From Periplaneta americana (lineage: Eukaryota; Arthropoda; Insecta; Blattodea; Blattidae): a DNA stretch of 64,000 bases. The notes beneath the pieces are model-generated. The model had not been told where the DNA came from. It did not search any database and saw only the letters and a list, made by a program, of their open reading frames with translations. The translations under genes were made by a program, and so were the position numbers. The stretch spans positions 956,001 to 1,020,000 of the forward strand of contig NW_027185501.1 of the NCBI RefSeq assembly GCF_040183065.1, given 5' to 3'. Of this stretch, positions 46,331-58,900 are shown piece after piece. Numbering within the stretch: position 1 is the first letter of the stretch; every line of letters starts with the position of its first letter.

Positions 46331-48080
46331 ACGTAGTTAGTGTGCACTCGAAGTTGCATGCTTGACGGTTGTCAGCCCACTTTGAGGTCTGTGGATATAG
46401 AGGGAAAAATTGGATCGGTGTCGGTTAGAGTTCCCGAGTAGCTCATTGGTAGAGCGTTGGTACGTTAAACCAAAGGTCCAGGGTTCGATATCCGGCACCG
46501 GAACAATTTTTCCGTCGAAATTATTCAAATCAACTTTACAGGGAGTTATTCCTGAAATCTTGATTGGCAAAATACACGTCACTGTTCGTTAACAGAAAAC
46601 CACAATTTAAGTCACACGGAGTTAGTGTGCATTAAAAGTTGGATGCTTGACGGTTGTCAGCCCACTTTGAGGTCTGTGGATATAGAGGGATAAATTGGAA
46701 CGGTGTCGGTTAGAGATCCCGAGTAGCTCAGTGGTAGAGCGTTGGTACGTTAAACCAAATGTCCCGGGTTCGATACCCAGCTCAGGAACAATTTTTCCCT
46801 AGAAATTATAAAAATCAACTTTACAGGGATTTATACCTGAAATCTTGATACACGTCACTGTTCGTTAACAGAAAACCACAATTTAAGTCACACGGAGTTC
46901 GTGTGCACTCGAAGATGCATGATTGACGGTTGTCAGCCCACTTTGAGGCCTGTCTATATGGAGGGAAAATTGGATCGGTGTCGGTTAGAGTTCCCGAGTA
47001 GCACAGTCGTAGAGCGTTGGTACGTTAAACCAAAGGTCCCGGGTTATATACCCGGCTCCGGAACAATTTTTCCCTCGACATTATTCAAATCAACTTTTCA
47101 GGGAGTTATACCTGAAATCTTGATTTGCATAATACACGTCACTGTTAGTTAACAGAAAACCACAATTTAAGTCACACGGAGTTAGTGTGCACTCGAAGTT
47201 GGATGCTTGACGGTTGTCAGCCCACTTTGAGGTCTGTGGATATAGAGGGAAAAATTGGATCGGTGTCGGTTAGAGTTCCCGAGTAGCTCAGTGGTAGAGC
47301 GTTGGTACGTTAAACCAAAGGTCCCGGGTTCGATACCCGGCTCCGGAACAATTTTTCCCTCGAAATTATTCAAATCAAATTTACAGGGAGTTATACCTGA
47401 AATCTTGATTTGCATAATACACGTCACTGTTCGTTAACAGAAAACCACAATTTAAGTCACACGGAGTTAGTGTGCACTCGAAGTTGCATGCTTGACTGTT
47501 GTCAGCCTACTTAAAGGCCTGTGTATATGGAGGGAAAAATTGGATCGGTGTCGGTTAGAGTTCCCGAGTAGCTCAGTGGTAGAGCGTTGGTACGTTAAAC
47601 CAAAGGTCCCGGGTTCGATACCCGGCTGCGGAAGAATTTTTCCATCGAAATTATTCAAATCAACTTTGCAGGGAGTTATACCTGAAATCTTGATTTGCAT
47701 AATACACGTCACTGTTCGTTAACAGGAAACCACAATTTAAGTCACACGGAGTTAGTGTGCACTCGAAGTTGGATGCTTGACGGTTGTCAGCCCACTTTGA
47801 GGTCTGTGGATATAGAGGGAAAAATTGGATCTGTGTCGGTTAGAGTTCCCGAGTAGCTCAGTGGTAGAGCGTTGGTACGTTAAACTAAAGGTCCCGGGTT
47901 CGATACCCGGCTCCGGAACAATTTTTCCCTCGAAATTATTCAAATCAACTTTACAGGGTTTTATTCCTGAAATCTAGATTTGCATAATACACGTCACTGT
48001 TCGTTAACAGAAAACCATAATTTAAGTCACACGGAGTTAGTGTGCACTCGAAGTTGCATGCTTGACGGTTGACAGCCCAC
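46331..48080 (+). repeat. Higher-order repeat unit C (six-monomer partial copy)
   Basis: Cores start at 46432, 46717, 46992, 47277, 47562 and 47847. It repeats 44630-46330 at an offset of 1700-1701 bp. Its right edge (CCATAATTTAAGTCACACGG, then GGTTGACAGCCC) matches the right edge of unit A (43185-43255), not that of B. Confidence 0.9.
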
Positions 48081-50116
48081 TTTGAGTTCTGTGGATATAG
48101 AGGGAAAAATAGGATCGGTGTCGGTTAGAGTTCCGGAGTAGCTTAGTGGTAGAGCGTTGGTACGTTAAACCAAAGGTCCAGGGTTCGATACCCGGCTCCG
48201 GAACAATTTTTCCCTCGAAATTATTCAAATCAACTTTACAGGGAGTTATTTCTGAAATCTTGATTTGCATAATACACGTCACTGTTCGTTAACAGAACAA
48301 CCACAATTTAAGTCACACGGAGTTAGTGTGCACTCGAAGTTGCATGCTTGACGGTTGTCAGCCCAGTTTGAGGTCTGTGGATATAAAGGGAAAAATAGGA
48401 TCGGTGAAGGTTAGAATTCCCGAGTAGCTCAGTGGTAGAGCGTTGGTACGTTAAACCAAAGGTCCCGGGTTCGATACCCGGCTCCGGAACAATTTTTCAA
48501 TCGAAATTATTCAAATCAACTTTAGAGGGAGTTATACCTGAAATCTTGATTGCATAATACACGTCACTGTTCGTTAACAGTAAACCACAATTTAAGACAC
48601 ACGGAGTTAGTGTGCACTCGAAGTTGGATGCTTGACGATTGTCAGCCCACTTTGAGATCTGTTGATATAGAGGGAAATATTGGAACGGTGTCGGTTAGAG
48701 TTCCCTAGTAGCTCAGTGGTAGAGCGTTGGTACGTTAAACCAAAGGTCCCGGGTTCGATACCCGGCTCAGGAACAATTTTTTCCACGAAATTATTAAAAT
48801 CAACTTTACAGGGAGTTATACCTGAAATCTTGATACACGTCACTGTTCGTTAACAGAAAACCACAATTTAAGTCACACGGAATTAGTGTGCACTCGAAGT
48901 TGCATGCTTGACGGTTGTCAGCCCACTTTGAGGTCTGTGGATATAGAGGGAAAAATTGGATCGGTGTCGGTTAGAGTTTCCGAGTAGCTCAGTGGTAGAG
49001 CGTTGGTACGTTAAACCATAAGTCCCGGGTTCGATGCCCGGCTCCGGATCAATTTTTCCCTAGAAATTATTCAAATCGTCTTTACAGGGAGTTATACCTG
49101 AAATCTTGATTTGCATAATACACGTCACTGTTCGTTAACAGAAAACCACAATTTAACTCACACGGAGTTAGTGTGCACTCGAAGATGCATGATTGACGGT
49201 TGTCAGCCCTCTTTGAGTCCTGTCTATAAGGAGGGAAAAATTGGATCGGTGTCGGTTAGAGTTCCCGAGTAGCACAGTCGTAGAGCGTTGGTACGTTAAA
49301 CCAAAGGTCACGGGTTAGATACCCGGCTCCGGAACAATTTTTCCCTCGAAATTATTCTAATCATCTTTACAGGGAGTTATACCTGAAATATTGATTTGCA
49401 TAATACACGTCACTGTTCGTTAACAGAAAACCACAATTTAAGTCACACGGAGTTAGTGTGCACTCGAAGTTGCATGCTTGACGGTTGTCAGCCCACTTTG
49501 AGGTCAGTGGATATAGAGGGAAAAATTGGATCGGTGTCGGTTAGAGTTTCCGAGTAGCTCAGTGGTAGAGCGTTGGTACGTTAAACCATAAGTCCCGGGT
49601 TCGATGCCCGGCTCCGGATCAATTTTCCCTAGAAATTATTCAAATCGTCTTTACAGGGAGTTATACCTGAAATCTTGATTTGCATAATACACGTCACTGT
49701 TCGTTAACAGAAAACCACAATTTAACTCACACGGAGTTAGTGTGCACTCGAAGATGCATGATTGACGGTTGTCAGCCCTCTTTGAGTCCTGTCTATAAGG
49801 AGGGAAAAATTGGATCGGTGTCGGTTAGAGTTCCCGAGTAGCACAGTCGTAGAGCGTTGGTACGTTAAACCAAAGGTCACGGGTTAGATACCCGGCTCCG
49901 GAACAATTTTTCCCTCGAAATTATTCTAATCATCTTTACAGGGAGTTATACCTGAAATATTGATTTGCATAATACACGTCACTGTTCGTTAACAGAAAAC
50001 CACAATTTAAGTCACACGGAGTTAGTGTGCACTCGAAGTTGCATGCTTGACGGTTGTCAGCCCACTTTGAGGTCTGTGGATATAGAGGGCAAAATTGGAT
50101 CGGTGTCGGTTAGAGT

Positions 50117-50188
50117 TCCCGAGTAGCTCAGTGGTAGAGCGTTGGTACGTTAAACCAAAGGTCCCGGGTTCGATACCCGGCTCCGGAA
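50117..50188 (+). tRNA. Representative array tRNA-like core (GTT, Asn-type)
   Basis: Acceptor TCCCGAG/CTCCGGA (6 of 7 pairs, C4-C69 mismatch), T8 A9, D arm GCTC/GAGC, anticodon arm TTGGT/ACCAA with loop ACGTTAA (GTT central, C instead of U at 33), five-nt variable loop, perfect T arm CCGGG/CCCGG with TTCGATA, discriminator A. A box TAGCTCAGTGG (50124-50134) and B box GGTTCGATACC (50167-50177) are intact. TTTTT at 50192-50196 could end Pol III transcription. The fold resembles tRNA-Asn only in the anticodon; the body is not that of the usual eukaryotic tRNA-Asn. Likely a tRNA-like RNA or SINE-type core, not a translating tRNA. Confidence 0.6.
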
Positions 50189-53100
50189 CAATTTTTCCCT
50201 CGAAATTATTCAAATCAACTTTACAGGGAGTTATACCTGAAATCTTGATTTGCATAATACACGTCACTGTTCGTTAACAGAAAAACCACAATTTAAGTCA
50301 CACGGAGTTAGTGTGCACTCGAAGTTGCATGCTTGACGGTTGTCAGCCCACTTAGAGGCCTGTGTATATGGAGGGAAAAATTGGATCGGTGTCGGTTAGA
50401 GTTCCCGAGTAGCTCAGTGGTAGTGCGTTAGTACGTTAAACCAAAGGTCCCGGGTTCGAAACCCGGCTCCGGAAGTATTTTTCCATCTAAATTATTCAAG
50501 TCAACTTTGCAGGGAATTATACCTGAAACCTTGATTTGCATAATACACGTCACTGTTCGTTAACAGGAAACCACAATTTAAGTCACACGGAGTTAGTGTG
50601 CACTCGAAGTTGGATGCTTCACGGTTGTCAGCCCACTTTGAGGTCCGTGGATATAGAGGGAAAAATTGGATCGGTGTCGGTTAGAGTTCCCGAGTAGCTC
50701 AGTGGTAGAGCGTTGGTACGTTAAACCATAAGTCCAGGGTTCGATACCCGGCTCCGGAACAATTTTTCACTCGAAATTATTCAAATCAACTTTACAGGGA
50801 GTTATACCTGAAATCTTGATTTGCATAATACACGTCACTGTACGATAACAGAAAACCTCAATTTAAGTCACACGGAGTTAGTGTGCACTCGAAGTTGGAT
50901 ACTTGACGTTTGTCAGCCCACTTTGGGGTCTGTGGATATGGAGGGAAATATTGGATCGGTGTCGGCTAGAGTTCCCGAGTAGCTCAGTGGTAGAGCGTTG
51001 GTACGTTAAACCAAAGGTCCCGGGTTCGATCCCCGGCTCCGGAAAAATTTTTCCCTCGAAATTATTCAAATCAACTTTACATAGAGTTATTCCTGAAATC
51101 TTGATTAGCATAATACACGTCACTGTTCGTTAACAGAAAACCACAATTTAAGTCACACGGAGTTAGTGTGCACTCGAAGTTGCATGCTTGACGATTGTCA
51201 GCCCAGTTTGAGGTCTGTGGATATAAAGGGAAAAATTGCATCGGTGAAGGTTAGAGTTCCCGAGTAGCTCAGTGGTAGAGCGTTGGTACGTTAAACCAAA
51301 GGTCCCGGGTTCGATACCCGGCTCCGGAACAATTTTTCCCTAGGAATTGTAAAAATCAACTTTACAGGGAGTTATACCTGAAATCTTGATACACGTCACT
51401 GTTCGTTAACAGAAAACCACAATTTAAGTCACACGGAGTTCGTGTGCACTCGAAGTTGGATGCTTGTCGGTTGTCAGCCCACTTTGAATTCTGTGGATAT
51501 AGAGGGAAAAATTGGATCGGTGTCGGATAGAGTTCCCGAGTAGCTCAGTGGTAGAGCGTTGGTACGTTAAACCAAAGGTCCCGGGTTCGATACCCGGCTC
51601 CGGAACAATTTTTCAATCGAAATTATTCAAATCAACTTTACAGGGAGTTATATCTGAAATCTTGATTTGCGTAATATACGTCAATGTTCGTTAACAGAAC
51701 ACCACAATTTAAGTCACACGGAGTTAGTGTGCACACGAAGTTGCATGCTTGACCGTTGTCAGCCCACTTTGAGGTCTGTGGATATAGAAGGAAAAATTGG
51801 ATCGGTGTCGGTTAGAGTTCCCGAGTAGCTCAGTGGTAGAGCGTTGGTACGTTAAACCAAAGGTCCCGGGTTCGATACCCGGCTCCGGAACAATTTTTCC
51901 CTCGAAATTATTCAAATCAAATTTACAGGGAGTTATACCTGAAATCTTGATTTGCATAATACACGTCACTGTTCGTTAACAGAAAACCACAATTTAAGTC
52001 ACACGGAGTTAGTGTACACTCGAAGTTGCATGCTTGACGGTTGTCAGCCTACTTAAAGGCCTGTGTATATGGAGGGAAAAATTGGATCGGTGTCGGTTAG
52101 AGTTCCCGAGTAGCTCAGTGGTAGAGCGTTGGTACGTTAAACCAAAGGTCCAGGGTTCGATACCCGGCTCCGGAACAATTTTTCCCTCGAAATTATTGAA
52201 ATCAACTTTACAGGGAGTTATTCCTGAAATCTTGATTTGCATAATACACGTCACTGTTCGTTAACAGAAAACCACAATTTAAGTCACACGGAGATAGTGT
52301 GCACTCGAAGTTGCATGCTTGACGGTTGTCAGCCCAGTTTGACGTCTGTGGATATAAAGGGAAAAATTGGATAGGTGAAGGTTAGAGTTCCCGAGTAGCT
52401 CAGTGGTAGAGCGTTGGTACGTTAAACCAAAGGTCCCGGGTTCGATACCCGGCTCAGGAACAATTTTTTCCACGAAATTATTAAAATCAATTTTACAGGG
52501 AGTTATACCTGAAATCTTGATACACGTCACTGTTCATTAACAGAAAACCACAATTTAAGTCACTCGGAGTTAGTGTGCACTCGAAGTTGGATGCTTGTCG
52601 GTTGTCAGCCCACTTTGAGGTCTGTGGATATAGAGAGAAAAATTGAATCGTTGTCGGATAGAGTTCCCGAGTAGCTCAGTCGTAGAGCGTTGGTACGTTA
52701 AACGAAAGGTCTCGGGTTTGATACCCGGCTCCGGAACAATTTTTCCCTCGAAATTATTCAAATCAACTTTACAGGGATTTATACCTGAAATCATGATTTG
52801 CGTAATATACGTCAATGTTCGTTAACAGAAAACCACAATTTAAGTCACACGGAATTAGTGTGCACTCGAAGTTGCATGCTTGACGGTTGTCAGCCCACTT
52901 TGAGGTCTGTGGATATAGAGGGAAAAATTGGATCGGTGTCGGTTAGAGTTACCGAGTAGCTCAGTGGTAGTGCGTTAGTACGTTAAACCAAAGGTCCCGA
53001 GTTCGATACCCGGCTGCGGAACAATTTTTCCCTTGAATTTATTCAATTCAACTCTACAGGGAGTTATAGCTGAAATCTTGATTTGCATAATACACGTCAC

Positions 53101-55794
53101 TGTTCGTTAACAGAAAACCACAATTTAAGTCACACGGAGTTAGTGTGCACTCGAAGTTGGATGCTTGACGGTTGTCAGCCCAATTTGAAGTCTGTGGATA
53201 TAGAGGGAAAAATTGGATCGGTGTCGGTTAGAGTTCCCGAGTAGCTCAGTGGTAGAGCGTTGGTACGTTGAACCAAAGGTCCCGGGTTCGAAAACCGCTT
53301 CCGGAACAATATTTCCCTCGAAATTATTCAAATCAACTTTACCGGGAGTTATACCTGAAATCTTGATTTGCATAATACACGTCACTGTTCGTTAACAGAA
53401 AACCACAATTTAAGTCACACGGAGTTAGTGTGCACTCGAAGTTCCATGCTTGACGGTTGTCAGCCCACTTTGAGGTCTGTGGAAATAGAGGGAAAAATTG
53501 GATCGGTGTCGGTTAGAGTTTCCTTGTAGCTCAATGGTATAGCGTTGTACGTTAAACCAAAGGTCCAGGGTTGGATACCCGGATCCGAAACAATTTTTTC
53601 CTCGAAATTATTCAAATCAACTTTACAATGAGTTATACTTGAAATCTTGATTTGCATAATACACGTCAATCTTCGTTAACAGAAAACCACAATTTAAGTC
53701 ACACGGAGTTAATGTGCACTCGAAGTTGGATGCTTGTCGGTTGGCAGCCCACTTTGAGGTCTGTGGATATCAAAGAAAAATTGGATCGGTGTCGGTTAGA
53801 GTTCCCGAGTAGCTCAGTGGCAGAGCGTTGGTACGTTAAACCAAAGGTCCCGGGTTCGATACCCGGCTCCGGAACATTTTTTGCCTCGAAATTATTCAAA
53901 TCAACTTTCCAGAAAGTTATACCTGAATTCTTGATTTGCATAATACACGTCACTGTTCGTTAACAGAAAACCACAATTTAAGTCACACGGAGTTAGTGTG
54001 CACTCGAAGTTTGATGCTTGACGGTTGTCAGCCCACATTGAGGTCTGTGGAAATAGAGGAAATACTGGATCGGTGTCGGTTAGAGTTCCCGAGTAGCTCA
54101 GTGGTAGAGCGTTGGTACGTTAAACCGAAGGTCCCGGGTTCGATACCCGGCCCCGGAACAATTTTTTCCTCGAAATTATTGAAATCAACTTTACAGGGAG
54201 TTATACCTGAAATCTAGATTTGCATAATAGACGTCACTGTTCGTTAACAGAAAACCACAATTTAAGTCACACGGAGTTAGTGTGCTGTCGAAGTTGGATG
54301 CTTGACGGTTGTCAGCCCACTTTGATTTCTGTGGATATAGAGGGAAAAATTGGATCGGTGTCGGTCAGAGTTCCCGAATAGCTCAGTGGTAGAGCGTTGG
54401 TACGTTAAAGCAAATGTCCCGGGTTCGATACCCGGCTATGGAACAATTTTTCCCTCGAAATTATTCAAATCAACTTTACAGGGAGTTATACCTGAAATCT
54501 TGATTTGCATTATACACGTCACTGTTCGTTAACAGAAAACCACAATTTAAGTCACACGGAGTTAGTGTGCACTCGAAGTTGGATGCTTGAAGGTTGTCAG
54601 CCCAATTTGAGTTCTGTGGATATAGAAGGAAAAATTTGATCGGTGTAGGTTAGAGTTCCCGAGTAGCTCAGTGGTAGAGCGTTGGTACGTTAAACCAAAG
54701 GTCCCGGGTTCGATACCCGGCTCCGGAAAAATATTTCCCTAGGAATAATTCAAATCAACTTTACCGGGAGTTATAACCTGAAATCTTGATTTGCATAATA
54801 CACGTCACTGTTCGTTAACAGAAAACCACAATTTAAGTCACACGCTGTTATTGTGCACTCGAAGTTGGATGCTTGACGGTTGTCAGCCCACATTGAGGTC
54901 TGTGGATGTAGAGGAAATACTGGATCGGTGTCGGTTAGAGTTCCCGAGTAGCTCAGTGGCAGAGCGTTGGTACGTTAAACCAAAGGTCCCGGGTTCGATA
55001 CCCGGCCCCGGAATACTTTTTCCCTCGAAATTATTCAAATCAACTTAACAGGGATTTATACATGAAATCTAGATTTGTAAAATACACGTCACTGTTCGTT
55101 AACAGAAAACCACAATTTAAGTCACACGGAGTTAGTGTGCAGTCGAAGTTGGATGCTTGAAGGTTGTCAGCCCACTTTGATGTCTGTGGATATAGAGGGA
55201 AAAATTGGATCGGTGTCGGTCAGAGTTCCCGAGTAGCTCAGCGGTAGAGCGTTGGTACGTTAAAGCAAAGGTCCCGGGTTCGATACCCTGCTCCGGAACA
55301 ATTTTTCCCTCGAAATTATTCAAATCAACTTTACAGGGAATTGTACCTGAAATCTTGACTTGCATTATACACGTCACTGTTCGTTAACAGAAAACCACAA
55401 TTTAAGTCACACGGAGTTAGTGTGCACTCGAATTTGGATGCTTGATGGTTGTCAGCCCACTTTGAGGTCTGTGGATATAGAGGAAATATTGGATCGGTGT
55501 CGGTTAGTGTTCCCGAGTAGAACAGTGGTAGAGCGTTGGTACGTTAAACCAAAGGTCCCGAGTTCGATACCCGGCTCCGGAACAATTTTTCCCTCGAAAT
55601 TATTCAAGTCAACTTTACAGGGAGTTATACCTGAAATCTTGATTTGCATAATACACGTCACTGTTCGTTAACAGAAAACCACAATTTAAGTCACACGGAG
55701 TTAGTGTGCACTCGAAGTTGTATGCTTGACGGTTGTCAGCCCACTATGAGGTCTGTGGATATAGAGGAAATATTGGATCGGTGTCGGTAAGAAT

Positions 55795-55920
55795 TCCCGA
55801 GTAGCTCAGTGGTAGAGCGTTGGTACGTTAAAACAAAGGTCCCGGGATCGATACCCGGCCCCGTGGTGGAGCGTTGCTACGTTAAACCAAAGGTCCCGGG
55901 TTCGATACCCGGCTCCGGAA
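55795..55920 (+). tRNA. Array core with duplicated anticodon and T arms
   Basis: A complete 5' part is followed by two anticodon plus T-arm units (GGTACGTTAAAACAAAGG and GCTACGTTAAACCAAAGG), joined at CCCCGTGGTGGAGCG. The same structure occurs at 59551-59676 and 62167-62291. Confidence 0.8.
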
Positions 55921-58900
55921 CAATTTTTCCCTCGAAATTATTCAACACAACTTTACAGTTAGTTATACCTCAAATCTTGATTTGCATAATACACGTCACT
56001 GTTCGTTAACAGAAAACCACAATTTAAGTCACACGTAGTTAGTGTGCTCTCGAAGTTGGATGCTTGACGGTTGTCAGCCCACTTTGAGGTCTGTGGATAT
56101 AGAGGGAAAAAATTGGATCGGTGTCGGTTAGAGTTCCCGAGTAGCTCAGTGGTAGAGCGTTGGTAAGTTAAACCAAAGGTCCCGGGTTCGAAACCAGGCT
56201 CCGGAACAATTTTTCCCTCGAAATTATTCAAATCAACTTTACAGGGAGTCATACCTGATCTCTTGTTTTGCATAATACACGTCACTTTTCGTTAACAGAA
56301 AACCACAATTTAAGTCACACGGAGTTAGTGTGCACTCGAAGTTGGATGCTTGACGGTTGTGAGCCCCCTTTGAGGTCTGGGAATATAGAGGGAAAAATTG
56401 AATCGGTGTCGGTTAGGGTTCCCGAGTAGCTCAATGGTAGAGCGTTGGTATGTTAAACCAAAGTCCCGGGTTCGATACCCGGCTCCGGAACATTTTTTCC
56501 CTCGAATTTATTCAAATCAACTTTACAGGGAGTTATACCTGAAATCTTGATTTGCATAATACACGTCACTGTTCGTTAACAGAAAACCACAATTTAAGTC
56601 ACACGGGTTTAGTGTGCACTCGAAGTTGGATGCTTGACGGTTGTCAGCCCAATTTGAGGTCTGTGGATATAGATTGAAACATTGGATCGGTGTCGGTTGG
56701 AGTTCCCGAGTAGCTCAGTGGTAGAGCGTTGGTACGTTAAACCAAAGGTCCCGGGTTCGATACCCGGCTCCGGAACAATTTTTCCCTCGAAATTATTCAA
56801 ATCAACTTTACAGGGAGTTATACCTGAAATCTTGATTTGCATAATACACGTCACTGTTCGTTAACAGAAAACAACAATTTAAGTCACACGGATTTAGTGT
56901 GCACTCGAAGTTAAATGTTTGACGGTTGTCAGCCCACTTTGAGGTCTGTGGATATAGAGGGAAAAATTGGATCGGTGTCGGTTAGAGTTCCCGAGTAGCT
57001 CAGTGGTAGAGCGTTGGTACGTTAAACCAAAGGTCCCGGGTTCGATAACCGCCTCCGGAACAATTTTTCCCTCGAAATTATTCATATCAACTTTACAGGG
57101 AATTATACCTGAAATCTTGATTTGCATAATACACGTCACTGTTCGTTAACAGAAAACCACAATTTAAGTCACACGGAGTTAGTGTGCACTCGAAGTTGGA
57201 TGCTTGACGGTTGTCAGCACAATTTGAGGTCTGTGGATATAGAGGGAAAAATTGGATCGGTGTCGGTTAGAGTTCTCGAGTAGCTCAGTGGTAGAGCGTT
57301 GGTACGTTAATCCAAAGGTCCCGGGTTCGATACCCGGCTCCGGAAAATTTTTTCCCTCGAAATTATTCAAATCAACTTTACAGGGACTTATACCTGAAAT
57401 CTTGATTTGCATAATGCACGTCACTGTTCGTTAACAGAAAACCACAATTTAAGTCACACGGAGTTAGTGTGCACTCGAAGTTGGATGCTTCACGGTTGTC
57501 AGCCCACTTTGAGGTAAGTGGATATAGAGGGAAAAATTGGATCGGTGTCGGTTAGAGTTCCCTTGTAGCTCAGTGGTAGAGCGTTGGTATGTTAAACCAA
57601 AGTGCCGGGTTCCATACACGGCTCCCTAACAATTTTTCCCTCGAAATTATTCAAGTCAACTTTACAGGGAGTTATACCTGAAATCTTGTTTTGCATAATA
57701 CACGTCACTGTTCGTAAACAGAAAACCACAATTTAAGTCACACGGAGTTAGTGTGCACTCGAAGTTTGATGCTAGACGGTTGTCAGCCCACTTTGAGGTC
57801 TGTATATATAGGGGAAAAAATTGGATCGGTGTCGGTTAGAGTTCCCGAGTAGTATAGTGGTAGAGCGTTGGTACGTTAAACCAAAGGTCCCGGGTTCGAT
57901 ACCCGGCTCCGGAACAATTTTTCCCTCGAAATTATTCAAATCAACTTCACAGGGAGTTATACCTGAAATCTTGATTTGCATAATACACGTCACTGTTCGT
58001 TGACAGAAAACCACAATTTAAGTCACACGGATTTAGTGTGCACTCGAAGTTAAATGCTTGACGGTTGTCAGCCCACTTTGAGGTCTGTGGATATAGAGGG
58101 AAAAATTGGATCGGTGTCGGTTAGAGTTCCCGAGTAGCTCAGTGGTAGAGCGTTGGTAAGTTAAACCAAAGTTCCCGGGTTCGATACCAGGATCCGGAAC
58201 AATTTTTCCCTCGAAATTATTCAAATCAACTTTACAGGGAGTTATACCTGAAATCTTGATTTGCATAATACACGTCACTGTTCGTTAACAGAAAACCACA
58301 ATTTAAGTCACACGGAGATTGTGTGCACTCGAAGTTGGATGCTTGACGGTTGTCAGCACAATTTGAGGTCTGTGGATATAGAGGGAAAAATTGGATCGGT
58401 GTCGGTTAGAGTTCTCGAGTAGCTCAGTGGTAGAGCGTTGGTACGTTAATCCAAAGGTCCCGGGTTCGATACCCGGCTCCGGAATATTTTTTCCCTCGAA
58501 ATTATTCAAATCAACTTTACAGGGACTTATACCTGAAATCTTGATTTGCATAATACACGTCACTGTTCGTTAACAGAAAACCACAATTTAAGTCACACGG
58601 AGTTAGTGTGCACTCGAAGTTGGATGCTTGACGGTTGTCAGCCCACTTTGAGGTAAGTGGATATAGAGGGAAAAATTTGATCGGTGTCGGTTAGAGTTCC
58701 CGAGTAGCTCAGTGGTAGAGTGTTGGTATGTTGAACCAAAGTCCCGGGTTCCATACACGGCTCCCTAACAATTTTTCCCTCGAAATTATTCAAGTCAACT
58801 TTACAGGGAGTTATACCTGAAATCTTGATTTGCATTATACACGTCACTTTTCGTTAACAGAAAACAACAATTTAAGTCACACAGAGTTAGTGTGCACTCG

